Source of the DNA: DASTPP01 sp035762175
GTDB taxonomy: Bacteria > Myxococcota_A > Polyangia > Polyangiales > Polyangiaceae
Length of the DNA: 14,572 nucleotides
Assembly (NCBI GenBank): GCA_035762175.1
Contig: DASTPP010000324.1
Coordinates: forward strand, 1-14,572
Direction: 5' to 3'
The notes under the pieces are model-generated. The model had not been told where the DNA came from and ran no database searches. It was given only the letters and a program-made list of their open reading frames with translations. Positions 1 to 7,421 of the stretch are shown here, in pieces; the first letter of the stretch is position 1; the number at the start of each line of letters is the position of its first letter. Both the position numbers and the translations under genes were made by a program.

Positions 1-1
1 T

Positions 2-2446
2 GGCGCCGTCCCCGCCCCCGCTCCGCCGCCCGGCGCCTTGCCGCAACCCGGTGCCGCGCCCCCCGGCGGCCCGGCACAGCCCGGCGCCCCAGGGCAAGGC
101 GCTCCGGCGCAGCCCGGCGCCCCGACGCCCGATGCGGGCCCCGCCGCCCCGCCCGGCGCGGCGCCCGACGCGGGCCAAGGCCCGGCGCCCAGTGCCGACC
201 CCTCGGCCCCGCCGCCCGAGGGCGCGGGCGCGCCCGACGCCGGGGCCCCGGCCGAGCCCGCCCTCGCGGCGCCGCCCGACGCGCCCCCGCCCCCGCCGCC
301 CGCACCCGACGAAGTCACCGTCGCGGGCACGCGCCTCGCGCGCACCGCGGGCTCGGCGCACGTCATCAAGCGCAAGCAGCTCGAGCGCTTCGAGTACGAC
401 GACGCGCACCAGGTGCTGCTCGGCGTGCCGGGCGTCTACGTGCGGGGCGAAGACGGCTTCGGGCTGCGGCCGAACATCGGCATTCGTGGCGCGACGAGCG
501 ACCGCAGCAAGAAGGTCACCCTCATGGAGGACGGGGTGCTCTTCGCCCCCGCCCCCTACTCGGCGCCGGCGGCGTACTACTTTCCGATCATGACGCGCAT
601 GACGGGCGTGCGCGTCATCAAGGGCCCCTCGGCCATCAGCTACGGCCCGCAGACGGTGGGCGGGGCGATCGACCTCATCACGCGCCCGATCCCCAGCTCG
701 AGCCAGGGCACGGTCGACCTCGGCTTCGGACAGTACGGCTACCGCAAGGCGCACGCGAGCTACGGCGCGAGCGACGAGCAGAGCGGCTTTCTGCTCGAGG
801 GGGTGCACCTCGCCAACGACGGCTTCAAAGAGCTCGACGTCGTCGGGGGCGACACCGGCTTCGTGCGCAACGAGTGGATGGCCAAGGGCAGCCACGTGCT
901 CGACCCGCGCGCGGCCGTGCGCCACGAGTTCTCGGTCAAGCTCGGCTACTCGGACGAGCGCTCGAACGAGACCTACCTCGGCCTCAGCGACGCCGACTTC
1001 AAACAAAACCCTTACCGGCGCTACGTCGCGAGCCGGCTCGACCGCATGCAGTGGAAGCGCACGCAGGTGCAGCTCAGCCACAAGGTCGACTTCTCGTCGC
1101 GCTTCAGCGTGACGACCACGGCCTACCGCCACGATCTCGAGCGCGTCTGGTACCGGGTCAATGGCTTCCCGGGCAAGTCGATCGCCCAGGTGCTCGCCGA
1201 CCCCGAAGACCCCTCGAACGCCAGCCTCTACGAGGCGCTGCGGGGCGGCCTCGACGTGAGCGTGCTCGAGCCCTCGGCCCAGGGCCCCCTCACGCTGCTC
1301 GTCGCGCGCAACGCCCGCACCTTCGTCTCGCAGGGCGTGCAGAGCGTGGCGCGCTACGAGCTGCGCACGGGCCCGGTCGCGCAGCGGCTCGAGTACGGCA
1401 TCCGTTTGCATAATGACTCGATCGAGCGGCGCCACACGCAGGACGGCTACCTGATGCGCGGCGACGGCGAGCTCGTGGGCACGGGGTACGCGCCGGCGGT
1501 GACGGCCGACAACCGCGAGTCGACGGTGGCGCTCGCGCTGCACGCGGTCGACGCGATCGAGTGGGGGCGGCTGACGCTGACGCCCGGGGTGCGCGTCGAG
1601 CTCATCCAGTCGCGCTCGCGGCAGCGGCCGGGCGCCCCCACGGCGCTCGACGCGAGGCCCCCCGCGCCCGGCGTGGTCTACGGGGCGGCGCACCAGGTGG
1701 TGCTGCCCGGGGCGGGGGCCTACCTGGCCCTGACGCGCGAGATCGGCGCGCTCGCCGGCGTCTACCGCGGCTTCACCCCGCCCGCGCCGGGCAGCCTGCA
1801 GAAGCCCGAAGACAGCATCAACTACGAGGCGGGGCTGCGCTACAGCCGGGCGCGCGCCCGCGCCGAGGTCATCGGGTTTTACAACGACTACAAGAAGCTC
1901 GTCGAGATCTGCACGACCTCGACCGGCTGCCCCGACATCTACCTCGACACCCAGGTGAGCGCGGGCAAGGCGCGCATCTACGGCTTCGAGGCCTTCGCCG
2001 AGATCGAGCCCCGCCTGCCCTTCGGCCTGACGCTGCCGGCGCGCGCCTCGTACACGCTGACGCGCACCGAGCTCTTGAACGACGCCCCGGCGCCCGTCGC
2101 CATTCTGGGCGACTACCGCCGGGGCGACGAGCTGCCCTACGTACCGCGGCACCAGGTCTCGGCGAGCGCCGGCGTCGAGAGCGCGCGCTGGGGGCTGAAC
2201 CTGGCGGCGACGTACGTGAGCCCGATGCGCGAGATCGCGGGCCAGGGCCCCGCGCCCCCGGGCGGCGAGACCGACGACTACTTTCTGCTCGACGCGAGCG
2301 GCAGCTTCAAAGTCATCAAGGGCATCAGCGTCTACGTCAACGGGCGCAACCTGCTCGACAGCGAATACATCGTCGCCCGCCGGCCCTTCGGCGCCCGCCC
2401 CGGCGCCCCGCGCTGGGCGCAGGCGGGGGTCAAGGCCGAGTTCTAG
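2..2446 (+). CDS. FecA-like TonB-dependent outer-membrane receptor (5' end outside window)
   Basis: This is a ligand-gated outer-membrane channel that would import a ferric chelate or similar ligand using TonB energy. The frame is open to the left edge; a TTG at 38 is an unlikely start because no signal peptide follows it. Numbering from that TTG, residues 1-90 are a Pro/Ala/Gly-rich stretch, and a TonB-box-like DEVTVAG begins at 91. The plug domain (about 91-215) carries RPNIGIRG (144-151), an EDG...APAPY segment and YGPQTVGG (202-209), which closely resemble FecA-type plugs. The remainder alternates polar and aromatic strands of a 22-strand barrel, and the protein ends in Phe after a typical NLLDSEY...RPFGARPGAPRW last-strand region. 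Ferric dicitrate is the ligand of the best-known relative, but the ligand here cannot be read from sequence. No FecIR-type regulators are visible downstream. The family call is firm; the substrate is open. Confidence 0.93.
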   Translation, partial: GAVPAPAPPPGALPQPGAAPPGGPAQPGAPGQGAPAQPGAPTPDAGPAAPPGAAPDAGQGPAPSADPSAPPPEGAGAPDAGAPAEPALAAPPDAPPPPPPAPDEVTVAGTRLARTAGSAHVIKRKQLERFEYDDAHQVLLGVPGVYVRGEDGFGLRPNIGIRGATSDRSKKVTLMEDGVLFAPAPYSAPAAYYFPIMTRMTGVRVIKGPSAISYGPQTVGGAIDLITRPIPSSSQGTVDLGFGQYGYRKAHASYGASDEQSGFLLEGVHLANDGFKELDVVGGDTGFVRNEWMAKGSHVLDPRAAVRHEFSVKLGYSDERSNETYLGLSDADFKQNPYRRYVASRLDRMQWKRTQVQLSHKVDFSSRFSVTTTAYRHDLERVWYRVNGFPGKSIAQVLADPEDPSNASLYEALRGGLDVSVLEPSAQGPLTLLVARNARTFVSQGVQSVARYELRTGPVAQRLEYGIRLHNDSIERRHTQDGYLMRGDGELVGTGYAPAVTADNRESTVALALHAVDAIEWGRLTLTPGVRVELIQSRSRQRPGAPTALDARPPAPGVVYGAAHQVVLPGAGAYLALTREIGALAGVYRGFTPPAPGSLQKPEDSINYEAGLRYSRARARAEVIGFYNDYKKLVEICTTSTGCPDIYLDTQVSAGKARIYGFEAFAEIEPRLPFGLTLPARASYTLTRTELLNDAPAPVAILGDYRRGDELPYVPRHQVSASAGVESARWGLNLAATYVSPMREIAGQGPAPPGGETDDYFLLDASGSFKVIKGISVYVNGRNLLDSEYIVARRPFGARPGAPRWAQAGVKAEF

Positions 2447-2522
2447 GCCCGCCGCCCCCGAGCCCGCCGCGCGCCCCGAAACCCGCCCCCGGCGCGGGGC
2501 GTAAGGCCCCCGCTCGCCGGGC

Positions 2523-2545
2523 CCGGCCCCCTGGCCGGGGGCCGG
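2523..2545 (+). terminator. Possible terminator hairpin after the TonB receptor gene
   Basis: The arms CCGGCCCCC and GGGGGCCGG pair perfectly over 9 bp around a 5-base loop, 77 bases after the receptor stop codon. There is no T-run, so the intrinsic-terminator reading is only tentative. Confidence 0.35.
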
Positions 2546-2590
2546 TTCGCGGGCGGGTGACCCCCGGGCCGGGGGCCGGTTCGCGGGCGG
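2523..2590 (+). repeat. 34-bp tandem repeat, two copies, each folding as a hairpin
   Basis: Two adjoining 34-bp units (2523-2556 and 2557-2590) match at 30 of 34 positions; the last 24 bases of each are identical (2533-2556 and 2567-2590). Unit 1 contains a perfect 9-bp stem (2523-2531 with 2537-2545, loop TGGCC). Unit 2 keeps a 5-bp CCCCC/GGGGG stem. It lies in the 197-base gap between the receptor and msrA and could serve as a terminator for the receptor, although no U-run follows. Confidence 0.7.
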
Positions 2591-2633
2591 GCGGCCACCG
2601 GACGCTGGCCGAGGCCCGGGCGGGCGCTAAAAC

Positions 2634-2639
2634 GGAGGG
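2634..2639 (+). promoter_or_regulatory. Ribosome binding site of msrA
   Basis: GGAGGG lies 4 bases before the ATG at 2644. It fixes the start in a frame that stays open for more than 1 kb upstream because of the high GC content. Confidence 0.8.
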
Positions 2640-2643
2640 CACC

Positions 2644-3297
2644 ATGTTCCGAGTCGACGCGCGAAAGCTACGCCTGCCCACGCCCGAAGAGGCCCTGCCG
2701 GGGCGGTCCGAGAAGATGCCCGTGCCGGCGGCCCACTTCGTCCGGGGCACGCCGCTCGAGGGGCCCTTCCCCGGCAAAGAGCTCGCCCTCTTCGGGCTCG
2801 GCTGCTTCTGGGGCGCCGAGAAGAAGTTCTGGCAGCAGAAGGGCGTGTTCTCGACGGCGGTCGGCTACGCCGGCGGCCTGACCCCCAACCCGACCTACCG
2901 CGAGGTCTGCTCGGGGCAGACCGGGCACAACGAGGTGGTGCTGGTCGTCTTCGACCCGGCCACGGTCTCGTACGAGTCGCTGCTCAAGACCTTCTGGGAG
3001 TCGCACGACCCGACGCAAGGCATGCGCCAGGGCAACGACGTCGGCACCCAGTACCGCTCGGGCATTTACTATTTCGACGAAAGCCAGAAGCGCGCGGCCG
3101 AGGCCTCGCGCGCGGCGTACCAGGCGGCGCTCGGGCGGGCGGGCCACGGCGCCATCACGACCGAGATCGTGCCCGCGCCCGCCTTCTACTACGCCGAAGA
3201 CTACCACCAGCAGTACCTCGCCAAGAACCCCGACGGCTACTGCGGCCTCGGCGGCACCGGCGTCGCCTGCCCGGTGGGGCTCGCCGTCGCGCGCTGA
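2644..3297 (+). CDS. msrA: Peptide methionine (S)-S-oxide reductase MsrA
   Basis: MsrA reduces the S epimer of methionine sulfoxide in proteins and free methionine, using thioredoxin as electron donor, and repairs oxidative damage in the cytoplasm. The 217-residue protein is of the long type, with an N-terminal extension like that of E. coli MsrA (ALPGR near residues 17-21, MPV at 25-27). The active-site motif GCFWG puts the catalytic cysteine at C54. Conserved GYAGG, TGHNEVV, WESHDPTQGMRQGNDVGTQYRS and YYAEDYHQQYL segments follow in order. The resolving cysteines are C200 and C209 in the C-terminal YCGLGGTGVACP segment, so the full three-cysteine relay is present. There is no signal peptide. 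The start is chosen for the strong ribosome site at 2634-2639. It stands alone, 197 bases after the receptor gene; no msrB is seen nearby. Confidence 0.97.
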   Translation: MFRVDARKLRLPTPEEALPGRSEKMPVPAAHFVRGTPLEGPFPGKELALFGLGCFWGAEKKFWQQKGVFSTAVGYAGGLTPNPTYREVCSGQTGHNEVVLVVFDPATVSYESLLKTFWESHDPTQGMRQGNDVGTQYRSGIYYFDESQKRAAEASRAAYQAALGRAGHGAITTEIVPAPAFYYAEDYHQQYLAKNPDGYCGLGGTGVACPVGLAVAR

Positions 3298-3302
3298 GCG
3301 GC

Positions 3303-3326
3303 CGCGCGGGGGGGCGCGCGGGGGGG
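3303..3326. repeat. 12-bp perfect tandem duplication
   Basis: CGCGCGGGGGGG occurs twice back to back just after the msrA stop codon. It is probably slippage in a G-rich spacer. Confidence 0.7.
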
Positions 3327-3604
3327 CGCCGGGCGGGGCCGAGCCGCCCCCTGCCCCCCGAACCTATCCGGATGGCGCCCGCGCGCGTGCCCTGGGGCGC
3401 TTTGGCCGCCCGTGGGGCGCTCCTGCCTGACCCGCCGCGGCGGACCTCAGCCCCGTTCGTCGCGTCATTCGGGCGCCGGCCCTCGGTTTTTAAGGCCTTT
3501 TCGGGCCGGTTCAGCTCGCGGCCCACTTGCTGCAAAGCACTGCGCTCGAAACGACGGCGCGGCGACGCCCCTTCTTCGGCAGGGGCCTGCGGCGCGCCCT
3601 CACG

Positions 3605-3610
3605 GGAGGT
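3605..3610 (+). promoter_or_regulatory. Ribosome binding site of the stress-type gene
   Basis: GGAGGT lies 5 bases before the ATG at 3616. It selects this start over in-frame codons further upstream that extend into non-conserved GC-rich sequence. Confidence 0.8.
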
Positions 3611-3615
3611 GCTCT

Positions 3616-4134
3616 ATGAGCCTGCTGAATCCGAACTCGGACAAGAATTGGGTCACCGGCCTCTTCCGCTCGCGCGAAGACGCCGAACGCGCGTACCGCC
3701 TCGCCGAGCAGCGTGGCTACACCCGCGACGACATCAACCTGTTGATGTCGGAAGAGACCCGCAAGCAGCACTTCGTCGACGACAAGGGCACCAAGGCGCT
3801 CGAGGGCGCCGGCGCCGGCTCGGCCATCGGCGGCACCGTGGGCGCCGTCATCGCCGCCATCGCGGCCATCGGCACCAGCCTGGCGCTGCCCGGCCTCGGC
3901 ATCGTCATCGCGGGCCCCCTCGCCGCGGCCTTCGCGGGCGCGGGCGCCGGCGGCCTGACCGGCGGCCTCATCGGCGCGCTGGTCGGCGCGGGCATCCCCG
4001 AAGAGCGGGCGAAGCACTACGAGCAGGGCGTCAAGGAGGGCGGCATCGTGATGGGCCTGCAGCCGCGCACGCCCGCCGACGCCGAGTACTTCGAGCGCGA
4101 GTGGAAGGGCTACGGCCACCACGTCTACCGCTGA
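3616..4134 (+). CDS. YflT-like general-stress-type protein with glycine-zipper membrane region
   Basis: The 172-residue protein has two parts. Residues about 13-50 (TGLFRSREDAERAYRLAEQ, then GYTRDDINLLMSEE) resemble the N-terminal module of the general stress protein 17M/YflT family, in which a short alpha/beta fold carries the 'F.s.eeA..A...L...Gy..ddI.ll' pattern. Residues about 64-126 form a Gly/Ala-rich hydrophobic region with repeated GxxxG spacing (GAGAGSAIGGTVGAV, then AGAGAGGLTGGLIGALVG), a glycine zipper likely to form paired membrane helices. A soluble tail (GIPEERAKHYEQGVKEGGIVMGL) resembles the ALxxxGxxxEEAxxYExxxxxGxxLV pattern of stress-induced inner-membrane proteins. It is monocistronic, with a strong ribosome site. 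The biochemical role is unknown; a membrane-associated stress function is inferred from the family. Confidence 0.75.
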   Translation: MSLLNPNSDKNWVTGLFRSREDAERAYRLAEQRGYTRDDINLLMSEETRKQHFVDDKGTKALEGAGAGSAIGGTVGAVIAAIAAIGTSLALPGLGIVIAGPLAAAFAGAGAGGLTGGLIGALVGAGIPEERAKHYEQGVKEGGIVMGLQPRTPADAEYFEREWKGYGHHVYR

Positions 4135-4172
4135 GCGCGTCGCGCCCCCCGCGGGCGCCGCGTTCCCCACCG

Positions 4173-4194
4173 GGCCCGGCCGCCGCGCCGGGCC
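4173..4194. terminator. Hairpin between convergent genes
   Basis: GGCCCGGC and GCCGGGCC form a perfect 8-bp stem around CGCCGC, midway between the stop codons of the plus-strand gene ending at 4134 and the minus-strand gene ending at 4224. Its symmetry would serve both directions. No clear U-run is present. Confidence 0.5.
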
Positions 4195-4223
4195 TTGCCG
4201 CTTTCGGGGCCCGCTCGCCGCAC

Positions 4224-5924
4224 TCACCCGGGCTCGCGTAGGTCGTCTTCCCAGTATTCGTTCGGCGAGCGGTCGCCACGCGCTCTCGCCTCGCGCTCGC
4301 GCTCGCGCAGCTCGACCCGGCGGATCTTGCCCGAGATCGTCTTCGGCAATTCGACGAATTCGAGCCGGCGCACGCGCTGGTAGGGCGCGAGCCGCTCGCG
4401 GGCGAAGGCGAAGACCTCGCGGGCGAGCTCGGGGCCGGGCTCGGCGCCGGGCGCGAGCGCGAGGAACGCCTTCGGCACGCTGAGCCGCAGCGGGTCGGGG
4501 CTCGGCACGACGGCCGCCTCGGCGACGAGCGGGTGCTCGACGAGCACGCTCTCGAGCTCGAAGGGGCTCAGCCGGTAGTCGGAGCTCTTGAAGACGTCGT
4601 CGCCGCGGCCGACGAAGTAGAAGTAGCCCTCGGCGTCGCGGCGGGCCTCGTCGCCGGTCGGGTAGTGGGCGCCGCCGAAGAGCCGGGCCGAGCGCTCGGC
4701 GTCGTCGAGGTAGCCGCCGGTGAGCCCGGCCGGCCGCGGGTCGAGCCGGAGCGCGACTTCGCCCTCGTCGGCCTCGCGCCCCGCGCCGTCGAGCAGCACG
4801 ACGTCGTAGCCGGGCAGCGGCCGCCCCATCGAGCCCGGCTTGACAGGCAGGCCGGGCGGGTTGCCAACGAGGGCAGTGGTCTCGGTCTGGCCGTAGCCGT
4901 CGCGCACCGTGAGGCCCCAGGCCCGGTGCACTTGCTCCATCACCTCGGGGTTGAGCGGCTCGCCGGCGCTGCAGAGCTCGCGCAAGGCGGGCGGCTTCGG
5001 GCCGAGCTCGCCGACGATGAGCATGCGCCAGACCGTGGGCGGCGCGCAGAAGGTGACGACGCCCCGCTCGCGCAAGAGCTCGAGGGTACGGGCGGCGCGG
5101 AAGCGCGCGTAGTCGTGGACGAAGACCGTGGCGCCGGCGTTGAAGGGGGCGAAGAGGCAGCTCCAGGCGTGTTTGGCCCAGCCGGGCGAGCTCAGGTTCT
5201 GGTGCACGTCGCCCTCGCGCAGGCCGAGCCAGTACATGGTCGAGAGGTGCCCGACGGGGTAGCTGCGGTGGGTGTGGGGCACGAGCTTGGGCTTCGCGGT
5301 GGTGCCCGAGGTGAAGTAGAGCAAGAGCGGGTCGTCGGGCGAGGTCGCCGCGGCCGGGGCGCCGCCGGCGCCGTGGTTCAAGAGGCGCTCGTAGGGCGCC
5401 CAGCCGGCGGGCGGGGCGCTCGCGCCGGCGTCGCCGACGAGCACGCGCGACGAGAGGGCGAGCCCGTCGAAGCGCGGGGCGTAGGCGGCGACGGTGACGG
5501 CGTGCCGGACGCCGCCGCGGGCGAGGCGGTCTTCGATGTCGGCGCGCGTCAGCTGCACCGAGGCGGGCACGACGACGGCGCCGAGCTTCATCGCGGCGAG
5601 GGTCAGCTCCCAAAGGGGCAAGACGTTGGGCAGGAGCAAGAGCACCCGGTCGCCGCGCGCCACGCCGAGCGAGGCGAGGCCGGCGGCGACGCGCGACGAG
5701 CGCTCGGCGAGCTCGGCGAAGCTCGTGGCCTCGGCCGGGCCCTCGTCGGGGGCGAGCACCAGGGCGGGCGCGCGGTTGCCCCGGGCGAAGACGTCGAACC
5801 AGTCGCGGGCCCAGTTGAAGGTCTCGAACTCGGGCCACCGAAATTCGCGCCGCGCCCGCTCGTAATCGTCGCGGCAGTCGAGCAAGAGCGCGCGCGCCCG
5901 GGCGAAGCGTTCGGTCGGCGTCAT
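4224..5924 (-). CDS. AMP-dependent acyl-CoA synthetase, medium-chain (ACSM-like) type
   Basis: The enzyme activates a carboxylic acid to its acyl-adenylate with ATP and then to the acyl-CoA. All signature motifs of the ANL superfamily are present in the 566-residue protein: the phosphate-binding loop YFTSGTTAKPK (203-213), SSPGWAKHAWSCLFAP (245-260), YGQTETT (344-350), TGDEA (423-427), the hinge region GRGDDVFKSSDYR (439-451) and PKTISGKIRR (527-536) with catalytic K533. The WAKHAWS segment and the ATVFVHDYARF region are typical of the medium-chain/benzoate-like branch. Two variants are visible: Ala in place of the usual Gly in SGTTG, and Asp in place of Gly before YR. Both are, from memory, common in this branch, so activity is expected. 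There is no signal peptide, so it should be cytoplasmic. The substrate (medium-chain fatty acid, aromatic acid or acetate) cannot be fixed. It is divergent from the VOC gene across 85 bases. Confidence 0.93.
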   Translation of the reverse strand: MTPTERFARARALLLDCRDDYERARREFRWPEFETFNWARDWFDVFARGNRAPALVLAPDEGPAEATSFAELAERSSRVAAGLASLGVARGDRVLLLLPNVLPLWELTLAAMKLGAVVVPASVQLTRADIEDRLARGGVRHAVTVAAYAPRFDGLALSSRVLVGDAGASAPPAGWAPYERLLNHGAGGAPAAATSPDDPLLLYFTSGTTAKPKLVPHTHRSYPVGHLSTMYWLGLREGDVHQNLSSPGWAKHAWSCLFAPFNAGATVFVHDYARFRAARTLELLRERGVVTFCAPPTVWRMLIVGELGPKPPALRELCSAGEPLNPEVMEQVHRAWGLTVRDGYGQTETTALVGNPPGLPVKPGSMGRPLPGYDVVLLDGAGREADEGEVALRLDPRPAGLTGGYLDDAERSARLFGGAHYPTGDEARRDAEGYFYFVGRGDDVFKSSDYRLSPFELESVLVEHPLVAEAAVVPSPDPLRLSVPKAFLALAPGAEPGPELAREVFAFARERLAPYQRVRRLEFVELPKTISGKIRRVELREREREARARGDRSPNEYWEDDLREPG

Positions 5925-6009
5925 GCCCTAGAATGTGCCCTCCGGGGGCCGCCCGCGGTAGAATTTTTGACCCACGGCGCCTAACCCGCGGTAAAACGGC
6001 GCCGAGCCC
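5925..6009. promoter_or_regulatory. Divergent promoter region between the acyl-CoA synthetase and VOC genes
   Basis: This 85-base gap is less GC-rich than its surroundings. It contains TAGAAT at 5929-5934 and again at 5959-5964; the second, inside GGTAGAATTTTTGAC, is a good -10 candidate for the plus-strand gene. The 9-mer CCCGCGGTA is repeated at 5952-5960 and 5985-5993, 33 bp apart, which could be a paired regulator site. I found no convincing -35 element. Confidence 0.4.
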
Positions 6010-6468
6010 ATGACCGAAGCGCCCGCCCTGACGCCCTACCTCACCGTCGCCGACGCCCGGGCCGCGGTCGACTTCTACCGGCGGGCCTTCGGCGCCGTCG
6101 AGCTCGGCCGGCAAGAGACGCCCGACCGCCGCAAGGTGATTCGCGTCGCGCTCTCGATCAACGGCGCGCTCGTCATGCTGAGCGATGACTTCCCCGAGCT
6201 GACGGGGCGGCCGGTCAGCCCCCAGGCCCTCGGCGGCTCGCCCGTCACGATGCACCTGAACGTGCCCGACGTCGACGCGTTCTTCGCCCGCGCCGTGGCC
6301 GAGGGCGCCACGGTCACGCTGCCGCTGGCCGACGCCTTCTGGGGCGACCGCTTCGGCAAGCTGCGCGACCCCTTCGGCCACCACTGGTCGGTCGCGACGC
6401 CCGTGCGCACGGTGACGCGCGAAGAGCTCGAGAAGAGCGCCCGCGAGCGCCTGCCCGCGCACGCCTGA
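6010..6468 (+). CDS. VOC-family (glyoxalase/PhnB-like) protein
   Basis: The 152-residue protein has the paired beta-alpha-beta-beta-beta modules of the vicinal oxygen chelate fold. The first module runs from LTPYLTVADARAAVDFYRRAFGAVEL to the LVMLSDDFPE region, the second from VTMHLNVPDVDAFFARAVAEGATV to the signature RDPFGHHWSVATPV. The order and spacing match PhnB/YjdN-type proteins that annotation pipelines often call glyoxalase/bleomycin resistance proteins. Family members bind a divalent metal and act on diverse small molecules; the substrate here is unknown. The C-terminal VRTVTREELEKSARE helix is typical of this subgroup. The ATG at 6010 begins right at the conserved domain, with no strong ribosome site. 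It is convergent with pirin, with only 27 bases between stop codons. Confidence 0.9.
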   Translation: MTEAPALTPYLTVADARAAVDFYRRAFGAVELGRQETPDRRKVIRVALSINGALVMLSDDFPELTGRPVSPQALGGSPVTMHLNVPDVDAFFARAVAEGATVTLPLADAFWGDRFGKLRDPFGHHWSVATPVRTVTREELEKSARERLPAHA

Positions 6469-6480
6469 CGCGGGCCCGCG
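6469..6480. terminator. 12-bp palindrome between convergent VOC and pirin genes
   Basis: CGCGGGCCCGCG is a perfect palindrome starting on the base after the VOC stop codon, 15 bases before the pirin stop on the other strand. It could help end transcription in both directions, but the lack of a loop and of a U-run makes this tentative. Confidence 0.35.
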
Positions 6481-6495
6481 GGCCGCGCGCCCGGC

Positions 6496-7353
6496 TCAGA
6501 ACGAAGGCTCGAGGCGGCCCATGCGGCCCGCCTCGTAGTCGCGCACGGCGCGCTCGATCTCGTCGCGGCTCGTCATGCAGAAGGGGCCGTAGAACACCAC
6601 CGGCTCGCGCAGCGGGCGCCCGCCGGCGAGCACGAAGTGCGCCGGGCGCTCGCCGGCCGCCGCCCGCACGAGCGCGCCCTCGTCGCCGAAGCCGACCGCG
6701 TCGCCGCCGGACAAGAGCGCGGGCGCCCCGTCGGGCCCGGCCCGGAGCTCGCCGTCGAGGACGTAGAGAAAGCGCGTCTCGCCCGCCGGCACCTCGTGCT
6801 CGAACGACTCGCCCGCGCCGAGCACGACGTCGAGCAACGTCACGTCGGTCGGCGGGCGCAGCGGCGAGCGCAGGCCGCCGTGCCGCCCGGCGACGACGCG
6901 CACCTCGCCCCCGGGCGTGGCCGCGCGCGGCACGTCGGCCTCGTGCAGGTGCAACGCCGCGGGCTCGGACCACTTCTGCGACGAGTGCAAGTTCACGAAG
7001 ATCTGCAGCCCTTGGCAGGCGACGCCGCGGGCCGCCGGCACCTCTTCGTGCACCACGCCGCGGCCGGCGGCCGTCCAATGGAGGTCGCCGGGCCGGATCG
7101 CGCGGCGATCGCCCGCGCTGTCGCGGTTGATGAAGCCGCCGGCCGACTGCGGGAACATGTACGTCACCGCCGAGAACCCCGCGTGCGGGTGCGGCGGGAA
7201 GAAGGGCTCGGCCATCTCGAAGTGGTCGAACGCGAGGAAGGGGTCGAGCAGGCCGGGCAGGTGGTCGCGGTGCAGCTGCGCGATCGACAGGCCGGGCGCG
7301 CGGCGGCGGCGCTCGAGCCGCGCGCGAGCCCGGACGGGCTTCGTCTCGGTCAT
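6496..7353 (-). CDS. Pirin family protein
   Basis: Pirins are bicupin metalloproteins; some bacterial members oxidise quercetin and others modulate enzymes or redox signalling. The 285-residue protein shows the pirin N-terminal cupin: DPFLAFDHFEMAEPFFPPHPHAGFSAVTY, then GDLHWTAAGRGVVHEEVP. The four expected iron ligands are all present as H55, H57, H102 and E104. A second cupin follows (GESFEHEVPAGETRFLYVLDGE), and the end (EPVVFYGPFCMTSRDEIERAVRDYEAGRMG) is the usual pirin C-terminal segment. The frame extends 12 codons upstream to 7389, but the ATG at 7353 is preferred because a promoter-like TTGTCG-N17-TAGCTT ends exactly 7 bases before it. It is divergent from an HxlR-type regulator gene, a common arrangement in which the regulator controls the pirin. 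The family is certain; the substrate is not. Confidence 0.94.
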   Translation of the reverse strand: MTETKPVRARARLERRRRAPGLSIAQLHRDHLPGLLDPFLAFDHFEMAEPFFPPHPHAGFSAVTYMFPQSAGGFINRDSAGDRRAIRPGDLHWTAAGRGVVHEEVPAARGVACQGLQIFVNLHSSQKWSEPAALHLHEADVPRAATPGGEVRVVAGRHGGLRSPLRPPTDVTLLDVVLGAGESFEHEVPAGETRFLYVLDGELRAGPDGAPALLSGGDAVGFGDEGALVRAAAGERPAHFVLAGGRPLREPVVFYGPFCMTSRDEIERAVRDYEAGRMGRLEPSF

Positions 7354-7360
7354 GCGCCCG

Positions 7361-7389
7361 AAGCTAGGCACCTGGTTACGAGACGACAA
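7361..7389 (-). promoter_or_regulatory. Putative pirin promoter, predicted leaderless
   Basis: Read on the minus strand, TTGTCG (7389-7384) is followed after 17 bases by TAGCTT (7366-7361), and the ATG begins 7 bases later. That spacing would place transcription start at or next to the start codon, in keeping with the absence of a ribosome binding site. Confidence 0.5.
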
Positions 7390-7393
7390 GTAC

Positions 7394-7411
7394 GCACCAA
7401 AAGGTAAGTGC
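7394..7411. promoter_or_regulatory. Possible HxlR operator between pirin and hxlR
   Basis: GCACCAAAAGGTAAGTGC contains the inverted arms GCAC/GTGC and an inner ACC-AAAA-GGT palindrome. It is the most AT-rich patch of the divergent gap and lies next to the pirin -35 hexamer. Placement suits autoregulation plus repression of pirin; the assignment is inferred from position and symmetry. Confidence 0.4.
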
Positions 7412-7421
7412 CCCCGGCGGC

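Larger units (their letters stand above)
3298..3615. other. 318-base intergenic region between msrA and the stress-type gene
   Basis: I see no convincing gene here. It opens with a perfect 12-bp tandem duplication (3303-3314 and 3315-3326, each CGCGC followed by seven G). A short hairpin follows, GGGCGG pairing with CCGCCC around 3331-3350. Near 3485-3505 is a locally T/A-rich patch containing the palindrome AAGGCCTT (3492-3499), and a small inverted repeat TGCT-GCAA-AGCA lies at about 3530-3541. The T/A patch is the likeliest promoter area for the gene at 3616, but I cannot assign a -35/-10 pair with confidence. Confidence 0.5.

Noticed and set aside
1561..2643. Upstream extension of the msrA frame by about 360 codons
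   Set aside because: It overlaps the TonB receptor in another frame with Arg/Ala-rich non-conserved sequence, whereas the ATG at 2644 has a strong ribosome site and matches the MsrA N-terminus.
3525..3545. Possible sigma-54 promoter upstream of the stress-type gene
   Set aside because: The sequence has a TTGC but no GG at the required distance, so the -24/-12 pattern is not met.
4533..5924. Loss of function of the acyl-CoA synthetase from Gly-to-Ala in the SGTTG loop
   Set aside because: The substitution occurs, as I recall, in many members of this branch and all other motifs, including the catalytic lysine, are intact.
3511..6462. A 983-codon open frame on the minus strand and a 483-codon frame at 4533-5984 on the plus strand
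   Set aside because: Both are shadows of the acyl-CoA synthetase, VOC and stress-type genes, whose frames have complete recognisable motifs.
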